This document shows, one piece after another, positions 12,101 to 23,136 of a DNA stretch of 64,000 nucleotides. Both the position numbers and the translations under genes were made by a program. Numbering within the stretch: position 1 is the stretch's first letter; each line of letters begins with the position of its first letter. The notes under the pieces were generated by a model, which searched no databases, was not told the origin of the DNA, and saw only the letters and a program-made list of their open reading frames with translations. Source of the DNA: Lasioglossum baleicum (Eukaryota > Arthropoda > Insecta > Hymenoptera > Halictidae); contig NW_027469319.1 in assembly GCF_051020765.1 (NCBI RefSeq), positions 62,001 through 126,000 on the forward strand, read 5' to 3'.

Positions 12101-14022
12101 CGTTATGCGTTATGCGTTATGCGTTATGCGTTATGCGTTATGCGTTATGCGTTATGCGTTATGCGTTATGCGTTATGCGTTATGCGTTATGCGTTATGCG
12201 TTATGCGTTATGCGTTATGCGTTATGCGTTATGCGTTATGCGTTATGCGTTATGCGTTATGCGTTATGCGTTATGCGTTATGCGTTATGCCTTATGTGTT
12301 ATGAGTTATGCGTTATGCGTTATGCGTTATGCGTTATGCGTTATGCGTTATGCGTTATGCGTTATGCGTTATGCGTTATGCGTTATGCGTTATGCGTTAT
12401 GCGTTATGCGTTATGCACCATGCGTTATCCGTTATGCGTTATCCGTTAGGCGTTACGCGTTATGCCTTATGCGTTATGCGTTATGCGTTATGCGTTAAGC
12501 GTTATGCGTTATGCGTTATGCGTTATGCGTTATGCGTTATGCGTTATGCGTTATGCCTTATGCGTTATGCGTTATGCGTTATGCGTTATGCGTTATGCGT
12601 TATGCGTTATGCGTTATGCGTTATGCGTTATGCGTTATGCGTTATGCGTTATGCGTTATGCGTTATGCGTTATGCGTTATGCGTTATGCGTTATGCGTTA
12701 TGCGTTATGCGTTATGCGTTATGCGTTATGCGTTATGCGTTATGCGTTATGCGTTATGCGTTATGCGTTATGCGTTATGCGTTATGCGTTATGCGTTATG
12801 CGTTATGCGTTATGCGTTATGCGTTATGCGTTATGCGTTATGCGTTATGCGTTATGCCTTATGTGTTATGAGTTATGCGTTATGCGTTATGCGTTATGCG
12901 TTATGCGTTATGCGTTATGCGTTATGCGTTATGCGTTATGCGTTATGCGTTATGCGTTATGCACCATGCGTTATCCGTTATGCGTTATCCGTTATGCGTT
13001 ACGCGTTATGCCTTATGCGTTATGCGTTATGCGTTATGCGTTAAGCGTTATGCGTTATGCGTTATGCGTTATGCGTTATGCGTTATGCGTTATGCCTTAT
13101 GCGTTATGCGTTATGCGTTATGCGTTATGCGTTATGCGTTATGCGTTATGCGTTATGCGTTATGCGTTATGCGTTATGCGTTATGCGTTATGCGTTATGC
13201 GTTATGCGTTATGCGTTATGCGTTATGCGTTATGCGTTATGCGTTATGCGTTATGCGTTATGCGTTATGCGTTATGCGTTATGCGTTATGCGTTATGCGT
13301 TATGCGTTATGCGTTATGCGTTATGCGTTATGCGTTATGCGTTATGCGTTATGCGTTATGCGTTATGCGTTATGCGTTATGCGTTATGCGTTATGCGTTA
13401 TGCGTTATGCGTTATGCGTTATGCGTTATGCGTTATGCGTTATGCGTTATGCGTTATGCGTTATGCGTTATGCGTTATGCGTTATGCGTTATGCGTTATG
13501 CGTTATGCGTTATGCGTTAAGCGTTATACGTTATGCGATATGCGTTATGCGTTATGCGTTATGCGTTATGCGTTATGCGTTATGCGTTATGCGTTATGCG
13601 TTATGCGTTATGCGTTATGCGTTATGCGTTATGCGTTATGCGTTATGCGTTATGCGTTATGCGTTATGCGTTATGCGTTATGCGTCATGCGTTATCCGTT
13701 ATGCGTTATGTGTTATGCGTTATGCGTTATGCGTTATGCGTTATGCGTTATGCGTTATGCGTTATGCGTTATGCGTTATGCGTTATGCGTTATGCGTTAT
13801 GCGTTACGCGTTAGGCGTTATGCGTTATGCGTTATGCGTTATGCGTTATGCGTTATGCGTTATGCGTTATGCGTTATGCGTTATGCGTTATGCGTTATGC
13901 GTTATGCGTTATGCGTTATGCGTTATGCGTTATGCGTTATGCGTTATGCGTTATGCACCATGCGTTATGCGTTATGCGTTATGCGTTATGCGTTATGTGT
14001 TATGCGTTATGTGTTATGCGTT
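9200..14022 (+). repeat. Higher-order repeat, region I copy 3 with internal duplications (4,823 bp)
   Basis: The marker order of copies 1 and 2 recurs, with two internal tandem duplications. The segment with block A, ATGCGTA, ATGCGGT, ATGCGTC and CTGCGTT at 9200-10242 is repeated from 10243 at a 1,043-base offset (149 units). Block D occurs twice, 12413-12468 and 12959-13014, 546 bases (78 units) apart; the first carries a private AGGCGTT in place of ATGCGTT. Other markers: long block A 11188-11250, block E 11524, block A 11706-11761, block E 13519, ACGCGTT/AGGCGTT about 13805, ATGCACC about 13957. The copy ends where the next block A begins at 14023. Confidence 0.83.
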
Positions 14023-14407
14023 GTGCTTTACGGGTTATGCGATATGCGTTATGCGTTATGACTTTTTCATTGAACGTTATGCGTTATGCGTTATGCGTTA
14101 TGCGTTATGCGTTATGCGTTATGCGTTATGCGTTATGCGTTATGCGTTATGCGTTATGCGTTATGCGTTATGCGTTATGCGTTATGCGTTATGCGTTATG
14201 CGTTATGCGTTATGCGTTATGCGTTATGCGTTATGCGTTATGCGTTATGCGTTATGCGTTATGCGTTATGCGTTATGCGTTATGCGTTATGCGTTATGCG
14301 TTATGCGTTATGCGTTATGCGTTATGCGTTATGCGTTATGCGTTATGCGTTATGCGTTATGCGTTATGCGTTATGCGTTATGCGTTATGCGTTATGCGTT
14401 ATGCGTT
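14023..14407 (+). repeat. Region I terminal block A and pure run
   Basis: Block A at 14023-14078 would open a fourth HOR copy, but ATGCGGT and ATGCGTC do not follow. Instead a pure heptamer run goes up to the first block C at 14408. This is the junction between the A/D/E-type HOR on the left and the B/C/F/G/H-type repeats on the right. Confidence 0.8.
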
Positions 14408-14491
14408 ATGACTTTTTCATTGAGCGTTATGCGTTATGCGTAATGCGTTATGCATTATGCATTATGCGTTATGCGTTATGCGTAATGCGTT
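14408..14491 (+). repeat. Marker block C, type copy (23 copies)
   Basis: A single 14-base insert (ATGACTT TTTCATT GAGCGTT) is followed by ATGCGTT, ATGCGTA, ATGCGTT and usually ATGCATT, and often leads through another ATGCGTA into block G. Inserts start at 14408, 15675, 18216, 20722, 20876, 24894, 25097, 26028, 28520, 30515, 33749, 37508, 38614, 39377, 40777, 41554, 42751, 47140, 48267, 49114, 50290, 60594 and 60699. All are in register. It is absent from region I and from about 50.3 to 60.6 kb. Confidence 0.9.
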
Positions 14492-14624
14492 ATGAGTAAT
14501 GTGTCATGCGTTATGCGTTATGGACTATGCTTTATGCGTTATGCGTTATGGGTTATCCGTTATGCGTCATGCGTTATCCGTTATGCGTTATGCGTTATGC
14601 GTTATCCGTTATGGGTTATCCGTT
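14492..14624 (+). repeat. Marker block G1, type copy (11 copies)
   Basis: It starts ATGAGTA ATGTGTC, then ATGGACT ATGCTTT (14520-14533), ATGGGTT ATCCGTT, ATGCGTC, and further ATCCGTT/ATGGGTT units. Copies start at 14492, 15759, 18300, 20939, 22269, 28597, 38691, 40854, 42828, 48344 and 50367. The late copies from 38691 lack the distal ATCCGTT ATGGGTT ATCCGTT part. A block C normally lies just upstream. Confidence 0.9.
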
Positions 14625-14946
14625 ATGCGTTATGCGTTATGCGTTATGCGTTATGCGTTATGCGTTATGCGTTATCCGTTATGCGTTACGCGTTATGCGT
14701 TATGCGTTATGCGTTATGCGTTATGCGTTATGCGTTATGCGTTATGCGTTATGCGTTATGCGTTATGCGTTACGCGTTACGCGTTATGCGTTATGCGTTA
14801 TGCGTTATGCGTTATGCGTTATGCGTTATGCGTTATGCGTTATGCGTTATGCGTTATGCGTTATGCGTTATGCGTTATGCGTTATGCGTTATGCGTTATG
14901 CGTTATGCGTTATGCGTTATGCGTTATGCGTTATGCGTTAAGCATT

Positions 14947-15030
14947 ATGACTTTTTCATTGAGCGTTATGCGTTATGACTTTTCCATTGAGCGTTATGCG
15001 TTATTCGTTATGGGTTATGCGTTATGCGTT
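14947..15030 (+). repeat. Marker block B, type copy (about 64 copies)
   Basis: After AAGCATT come ATGACTT TTTCATT GAGCGTT ATGCGTT and then the same four units with one change, TTCCATT for TTTCATT. This is a 28-base internal tandem duplication with a single T-to-C marker. The full form continues ATTCGTT, ATGGGTT, two ATGCGTT, ATGGGTT. A tail-less form goes straight to ATGCGTT (inserts starting 39090, 41253, 43269, 48764, 50794, 53755, 54119, 55190, 55554, 57374, 58431). Some copies have AAGCATT doubled upstream (for example 16718, 26189, 28968, 30676, 33910, 38152, 52894, 62421). Block B is absent before 14.9 kb and present to the window end, where the last copy is cut. Confidence 0.93.
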
Positions 15031-17144
15031 ATGGGTTATGCGTTATGCGTTATGCGTTATGCGTTATGCGTTATGCGTTATGCGTTATGCGTTATGCGTT
15101 ATGCGTTATGCGTTATGCGTTATGCGTTATGCGTTATGCATTATGCGTTATGCGTTATCCGTTATGCGTTATGCGCTATGCGTTATGCGATATGCGTCAT
15201 GCGTTAAGCGTTATGCGTTATGCATTATGCGTTATCCGTTATGCGTTATGCGTTATGCGTTATGCGTTATGCGTTATGCGTTATGCGTTATGCGTTATGC
15301 GTTATGCGTTATCCGTTATGCGTTACGCGTTATGCGTTATGCGTTATGCGTTATGCGTTATGCGTTATGCGTTATGCGTTATGCGTTATGCGTTATGCGT
15401 TATGCGTTATGCGTTATGCGTTATGCGTTATGCGTTATGCGTTATGCGTTATGCGTTATGCGTTATGCGTTATGCGTTATGCGTTATGCGTTATGCGTTA
15501 TGCGTTATGCGTTATGCGTTATGCGTTATGCGTTATGCGTTATGCGTTATGCGTTATGCGTTATGCGTTATGCGTTATGCGTTATGCGTTATGCGTTATG
15601 CGTTATGCGTTATGCGTTATGCGTTATGCGTTATGCGTTATGCGTTATGCGTTATGCGTTATGCGTTATGCGTTATGACTTTTTCATTGAGCGTTATGCG
15701 TTATGCGTAATGCGTTATGCATTATGCATTATGCGTTATGCGTTATGCGTAATGCGTTATGAGTAATGTGTCATGCGTTATGCGTTATGGACTATGCTTT
15801 ATGCGTTATGCGTTATGGGTTATCCGTTATGCGTCATGCGTTATCCGTTATGCGTTATGCGTTATGCGTTATCCGTTATGGGTTATCCGTTATGCGTTAC
15901 GCGTTATGCGTTATGCGTTATGCGTTATGCGTTATGCGTTATGCGTCATGCGTCATGCGTTATGCGTTATGCGTTATGCGTTATGCGTTATGCGTTATGC
16001 GTTATGCGTTATGCGTTATGCGTTATGCGTTATGCGTTATGCGTTATGCGTTATGCGTTATTCGTTATGCGTTATGCGTTATGCGTTATGCGTTATGCGT
16101 TATGCGTTATGCGTTATGCGTTATGCGTTATGCGTTATGCGTTATGCGTTATGCGTTATGCGTTATGCGTTATGCGTTATGCGTTATGCGTTATGGGTTA
16201 TGCGTTATGCGTTATGCGTTATGCGTTATGCGTTATGCGTTATGCGTTATGCGTTATGCGTTATGCGTTATGCGTTATGCGTTATGCGTTATGCGTTATG
16301 CGTTATGCGTTATGCGTTATGCGTTATGCGTTATGCGTTATGCGTTATGCGTTATGCGTTATGCGTTATGCGTTATGCGTTATGCGTTATGCGTTATGCG
16401 TTATGCGTTATGCGTTATGCGTTATGCGTTATGCGTTATGCGTTATGCGTTATGCGTTATGCGTTATGCGTTATGCGTTATGCGTTATGCGTTATGCGTT
16501 ATGCGTTATGCGTTATGCGTTATGCGTTATGCGTTATGCGTTATGCGTTATGCGTTATGCGTTATGCGTTATGCGTTATGCGTTATGCGTTATGCGTTAT
16601 GCGTTATGCGTTATGCGTTATGCGTTATGCGTTATGCGTTATGCGTTATGCGTTATGCGTTATGCGTTATGCGTTATGGGTTATGCGTTATGCGTTATGC
16701 GTTAAGCATTAAGCATTATGACTTTTTCATTGAGCGTTATGCGTTATGACTTTTCCATTGAGCGTTATGCGTTATTCGTTATGGGTTATGCGTTATGCGT
16801 TATGGGTTATGCGTTATGCGTTATGCGTTATGCGTTATGCGTTATGCGTAATGCGTTATGCGTTATGAGTTATGCATTATGCGTTATGCGTTATCCGTTA
16901 TGCGTTATGCGTTATGCGTTATGCGATATGCGTCATGCGTTAAGCGTTATGCGTTATGCGTTATGCGTTATGCGTTATGCGTTATGCGTTAAGCATTATG
17001 ACTTTTTCATTGAGCGTTATGCGTTATGACTTTTCCATTGAGCGTTATGCGTTATTCGTTATGGGTTATGCGTTATGCGTTATGGGTTATGCGTTATGCG
17101 TTATGCGTTATCCGTTATGCGTTATGCGTTATGCGTTATGCGTT

Positions 17145-17298
17145 ATGTGTTATGCGTTATGCGTTAAGCGTTATACGTTATGCGTTATGCGTTATGTGTT
17201 ATGCGTTATGCGTTATGTGTTATGCGTTGTGCTTTACGGGTTATGCGATATGCGTTATGCGTTATGACTTTTTCATTGAACGTTATGCGTTATGCGAT
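17145..17298 (+). repeat. Marker block A2, extended form of block A (154 bp)
   Basis: Twenty-two units: ATGTGTT, two ATGCGTT, AAGCGTT ATACGTT (block E), ATGTGTT twice more, the block A core, two ATGCGTT and ATGCGAT. In effect it joins blocks E and A. Full copies: 17145-17298, 19434-19587, 23809-23962, 24544-24697, 27414-27567, 31985-32138, 35226-35379 and 44732-44885. In region I, E and A lie apart with variable runs between them, so A2 is a compact derivative or the ancestor. The ACGCGTT doublet sits upstream of the copies at 23809, 24544, 27414, 31985, 35226 and 44732. Confidence 0.9.
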
Positions 17299-20200
17299 AT
17301 GCGTTATGCGTTATGCGTTATGCGTTATGCGTTATGCGTTATGCGTTATGCGTTATGCGTTATGCGTTATGCGTTATGCGTTATGCGTTATGCGTTATGC
17401 GTTATGCGTTATGCGATATGCGTTATGCGTTATGCGTTATGCGTTATGCGTTATGCGTTATGCGTTATGCGTTATGCGTTATGCGTTATCCGTTATGCGT
17501 TACGCGTTATGCGTTATGCGTTATGCGTTATGCGTTATGCGTTATGCGTTATGCGTTATGCGTTATGCGTTATGCGTTATGCGTTACGCGTTACGCGTTA
17601 TGCGTTATGCGTTATGCGTTATGCGTTATGCGTTATGCGTTATGCGTTATGCGTTATGCGTTATGCGTTATGCGTTATGCGTTATGCGTTAAGCATTATG
17701 ACTTTTTCATTGAGCGTTATGCGTTATGACTTTTCCATTGAGCGTTATGCGTTATTCGTTATGGGTTATGCGTTATGCGTTATGGGTTATGCGTTATGCG
17801 TTATGCGTTATGCGTTATGCGTTATGCGTTATGCGTTATGCGTTATGCGTTATGCGTTATGCGTTATGCGTTATGCGTTATGCATTATGCGTTATGCGTT
17901 ATCCGTTATGCGTTATGCGTTATGCGTTATGCGTTATGCGTTATGCGTTATGCGTTATGCGTTATGCGTTATGCGTTATGCGTTATGCGTTATGCGTTAT
18001 GCGTTATGCGTTATGCGTTATGCGTTATGCGTTATGCGTTATGCGTTATGCGTTATGCGTTATGCGTTATGCGTTATGCGTTATGCGTTATGCGTTATGC
18101 GTTATGCGTTATGCGTTATGCGTTATGCGTTATGCGTTATGCGTTATGCGTTATGCGTTATGCGTTATGCGTTATGCGTTATGCGTTATGCGTTATGCGT
18201 TATGCGTTATGCGTTATGACTTTTTCATTGAGCGTTATGCGTTATGCGTAATGCGTTATGCATTATGCATTATGCGTTATGCGTTATGCGTAATGCGTTA
18301 TGAGTAATGTGTCATGCGTTATGCGTTATGGACTATGCTTTATGCGTTATGCGTTATGGGTTATCCGTTATGCGTCATGCGTTATCCGTTATGCGTTATG
18401 CGTTATGCGTTATCCGTTATGGGTTATCCGTTATGCGTTACGCGTTATGCGTTATGCGTTATGCGTTATGCGTTATGCGTTATGCGTCATGCGTCATGCG
18501 TTATGCGTTATGCGTTATGCGTTATGCGTTATGCGTTATGCGTTATGCGTTATGCGTTATGCGTTATGCGTTATGCGTTATGCGTTATGCGTTATGCGTT
18601 ATTCGTTATGCGTTATGCGTTATGCGTTATGCGTTATGCGTTATGCGTTATGCGTTATGCGTTATGCGTTATGCGTTATGCGTTATGCGTTATGCGTTAT
18701 GCGTTATGCGTTATGCGTTATGCGTTATGCGTTATGGGTTATGCGTTATGCGTTATGCGTTATGCGTTATGCGTTATGCGTTATGCGTTATGCGTTATGC
18801 GTTATGCGTTATGCGTTATGCGTTATGCGTTATGCGTTATGCGTTATGCGTTATGCGTAATGCGTTATGCGTTATGAGTTATGCATTATGCGTTATGCGT
18901 TATCCGTTATGCGTTATGCGTTATGCGTTATGCGATATGCGTCATGCGTTAAGCGTTATGCGTTATGCGTTATGCGTTATGCGTTATGCGTTATGCGTTA
19001 AGCATTATGACTTTTTCATTGAGCGTTATGCGTTATGACTTTTCCATTGAGCGTTATGCGTTATTCGTTATGGGTTATGCGTTATGCGTTATGGGTTATG
19101 CGTTATGCGTTATGCGTTATGCGTTATGCGTTATGCGTAATGCGTTATGCGTTATGAGTTATGCATTATGCGTTATGCGTTATCCGTTATGCGTTATGCG
19201 TTATGCGTTATGCGATATGCGTCATGCGTTAAGCGTTATGCGTTATGCGTTATGCGTTATGCGTTATGCGTTATGCGTTAAGCATTATGACTTTTTCATT
19301 GAGCGTTATGCGTTATGACTTTTCCATTGAGCGTTATGCGTTATTCGTTATGGGTTATGCGTTATGCGTTATGGGTTATGCGTTATGCGTTATGCGTTAT
19401 CCGTTATGCGTTATGCGTTATGCGTTATGCGTTATGTGTTATGCGTTATGCGTTAAGCGTTATACGTTATGCGTTATGCGTTATGTGTTATGCGTTATGC
19501 GTTATGTGTTATGCGTTGTGCTTTACGGGTTATGCGATATGCGTTATGCGTTATGACTTTTTCATTGAACGTTATGCGTTATGCGATATGCGTTATGCGT
19601 TATGCGTTATGCGTTATGCGTTATGCGTTATGCGTTATGCGTTATGCGTTATGCGTTATGCGTTATGCGTTATGCGTTATGCGTTATGCGTTATGCGTTA
19701 TGCGTTATGCGTTATGCGTTATGCGTTATGCGTTATGCGTTATGCGTTATGCGTTATGCGTTATGCGTTATGCGTTATCCGTTATGCGTTACGCGTTATG
19801 CGTTATGCGTTATGCGTTATGCGTTATGCGTTATGCGTTATGCGTTATGCGTTATGCGTTATGCGTTATGCGTTACGCGTTACGCGTTATGCGTTATGCG
19901 TTATGCGTTATGCGTTATGCGTTATGCGTTATGCGTTATGCGTTATGCGTTATGCGTTATGCGTTATGCGTTATGCGTTATGCGTTATGCGTTATGCGTT
20001 ATGCGTTATGCGTTATGCGTTATGCGTTAAGCATTATGACTTTTTCATTGAGCGTTATGCGTTATGACTTTTCCATTGAGCGTTATGCGTTATTCGTTAT
20101 GGGTTATGCGTTATGCGTTATGGGTTATGCGTTATGCGTTATGCGTTATGCGTTATGCGTTATGCGTTATGCGTTATGCGTTATGCGTTATGCGTTATGC

Positions 20201-20350
20201 GTTATGCGTTATGCGTTATGCATTATGCGTTATGCGTTATCCGTTATGCGTTATGCGCTATGCGTTATGCGATATGCGTCATGCGTTAAGCGTTATGCGT
20301 TATGCATTATGCGTTATCCGTTATGCGTTATGCGTTATGCGTAATGCGTT

Positions 20351-20406
20351 ATGAGTAATGTGTCATGCGTTATGCGTTATGCGTTATTCGTTAAGCGTTA
20401 TGCTTT
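20351..20406 (+). repeat. Marker block G2, type copy (about 26 copies)
   Basis: This begins ATGAGTA ATGTGTC as G1 does, but continues ATTCGTT AAGCGTT (20386-20399) and ATGCTTT. Copies start at 20351, 22892, 26497, 29290, 30977, 34211, 37032, 37690, 39566, 41743, 46615, 47329, 49303, 51746, 52229, 52404, 54385, 54560, 55827, 56002, 59026, 60041, 61966, 62162, 62729 and 63555. About twelve further copies of ATGAGTA ATGTGTC (for example 21555, 23571, 27232, 31684, 36570, 46146) are followed only by plain heptamers. Confidence 0.88.
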
Positions 20407-23073
20407 ATGCGTTATGCGTTATGCGTTATGCGTTATGCGTTATGCGTTATGCGTTATGCGTTATGCGTTATGCGTCATGCGTCATGCGTAATGCGTTATG
20501 CGTTATGCGTTATGCGTTATGCGTTATGCGTTATGCGTTATGCGTTATGCGTTATGCGTTATGCGTTATGCGTTATGCGTTATGCGTTATGCGTTATGCG
20601 TTATGCGTTATGCGTTATGCGTTATGCGTTATGCGTTATGCGTTATGCGTTATGCGTTATGCGTTATGCGTTATGCGTTATGCGTTATGCGTTATGCGTT
20701 ATGCGTTATGCGTTATCCGTTATGACTTTTTCATTGAGCGTTATGCGTTATGCGTAATGCGTTATGCATTATGCGTTATGCGTTATGCGTAATGCGTTAT
20801 GAGTAATGTGTCATGCGTTATGCGTTATGCGTTATGCGTTATGCGTTATGCGTTATGCGTTATGCGTTATGCGTTATGACTTTTTCATTGAGCGTTATGC
20901 GTTATGCGTAATGCGTTATGCGTTATGCGTAATGCGTTATGAGTAATGTGTCATGCGTTATGCGTTATGGACTATGCTTTATGCGTTATGCGTTATGGGT
21001 TATCCGTTATGCGTCATGCGTTATCCGTTGTGCGTTATGCGTTATCCGTTATGGGTTATCCGTTATGCGTTACGCGTTATGCGTTATGCGTTATGCGTTA
21101 TGCGTTATGCGTTATGCGTCATGCGTCATGCGTCATGCGTTATGCGTTATGCGTTATGCGTTATGCGTTATGCGTTATGCGTTATGCGTTATGCGTTATG
21201 CGTTATGCGTTATGCGTTATGCGTTATGCGTTATGCGTTATGCGTTATGCGTTATGCGTTATGCGTTATGCGTTAAGCATTATGACTTTTTCATTGAGCG
21301 TTATGCGTTATGACTTTTCCATTGAGCGTTATGCGTTATTCGTTATGGGTTATGCGTTATGCGTTATGGGTTATGCGTTATGCGTTATGCGTTATGCGTT
21401 CTGCGTTATGCGTTATGCATTATGCGTTATGCGTTATCCGTTATGCGTTATGCGTTATGCGTTATGCGTTATGCGATATGCGTCATGCGTTAAGCGTTAT
21501 GCGTTATGCATTATGCGTTATCCGTTATGCGTTATGCGTTATGCGTAATGCGTTATGAGTAATGTGTCATGCGTTATGCGTTATGCGTTATGCGTTATGC
21601 GTTATGCGTTATGCGTTATGCGTTATGCGTTATGCGTTATGCGTTATGCGTTATGCGTTATGCGTTATGCGTTATGCGTTATGCGTTATGCGTTATGCGT
21701 TACGCGTTACGCGTTACGCGTTACGCGTTATGCGTTATGCGTTATGCGTTATGCGTTATGCGTTATGCGTTATGCGTTATGCGTTATGCGTTATCCGTTA
21801 TGCGTTACGCGTTATGCGTTATGCGTTATGCGTTATGCGTTATGCGTTATGCGTTATGCGTTATGCGTTATGCGTTATGCGTTATGCGTTATGCGTTATG
21901 CGTTATGCGTTATGCGTTATGCGTTATGCGTTATGCGTTATGCGTTATGCGTTATGCGTTATGCGTTATGCGTTATGCGTTATGCGTTATGCGTTATGCG
22001 TTATGCGTTATGCGTTATGCGTTATGCGTTATGCGTTATGCGTTATGCGTTATGCGTTATGCGTTATGCGTTATGCGTTATGCGTTATGCGTTATGCGTT
22101 ATGCGTTATGCGTTATGCGTTATGCGTTATGCGTTATGCGTTATGCGTTATGCGTTATGCGTTATGCGTTATGCGTTATGCGTTATGCGTTATGCGTTAT
22201 GCGTTATGCGTTATGCGTAATGCGTTATGCATTATGCATTATGCGTTATGCGTTATGCGTAATGCGTTATGAGTAATGTGTCATGCGTTATGCGTTATGG
22301 ACTATGCTTTATGCGTTATGCGTTATGGGTTATCCGTTATGCGTCATGCGTTATCCGTTATGCGTTATGCGTTATGCGTTATCCGTTATGGGTTATCCGT
22401 TATGCGTTACGCGTTATGCGTTATGCGTTATGCGTTATGCGTTATGCGTTATGCGTCATGCGTCATGCGTTATGCGTTATGCGTTATGCGTTATGCGTTA
22501 TGCGTTATGCGTTATGTGTTATGCGTTATGCGTTATGCGTTATGCGTTATGCGTTATGCGTTATGCGTTATTCGTTATGCGTTATGCGTTATGCGTTATG
22601 CGTTATGCGTTATGCGTTATGCGTTATGCGTTATGCGTTATGCGTTATGCGTTATGCGTTATGCGTTATGCGTTATGCGTTATGCGTTATGCGTTATGCG
22701 TTATGGGTTATGCGTTATGCGTTATGCGTTATGCGTTATGCGTTATGCGTTATGCGTTATGCGTTATGCGTTATGCGTTATGCGTTATGCGTTATGCGTT
22801 ATGCGTTATGCGATATGCGTCATGCGTTAAGCGTTATGCGTTATGCATTATGCGTTATCCGTTATGCGTTATGCGTTATGCGTAATGCGTTATGAGTAAT
22901 GTGTCATGCGTTATGCGTTATTCGTTAAGCGTTATGCTTTATGCGTTATGCGTTATTCGTTATGCGTTATGCGTTATGCGTTATGCGTTATGCGTTATGC
23001 GTTATGCGTTACGCGTTATGCGTTACGCGTTATGCGTTATGCGTTATGCGTTATGCGTTATGCGTTATGCGTT

Positions 23074-23136
23074 ATTCGTTATGCGTTATGCGTTATGCGT
23101 TATGCGTTATGCGTTATGCGTTATGCGATGTGCGTT
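23074..23136 (+). repeat. Marker block H, representative copy (21 copies)
   Basis: ATTCGTT is separated by plain units from ATGCGAT GTGCGTT. Start-to-start spacing is 49 bases here, 42 at 43423 and 53902, and 56 at 60286: six to eight units, so the short run inside it has slipped. GTGCG copies lie near 23130, 24387, 25297, 26774, 28020, 29610, 31248, 32389, 34481, 35615, 43470, 43995, 45191, 50994, 53949, 55383, 57569, 58603, 60347, 63028 and 63847. It usually sits between G2 and B. Confidence 0.85.

Noticed and set aside
14492..14515. Small open frame beginning M-S-N-V at each block G as a conserved short gene
   Set aside because: It is the translation of the ATGAGTA ATGTGTC marker followed by satellite. 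Its recurrence reflects block duplication and it runs on into the heptapeptide cycle without a gene-like end.
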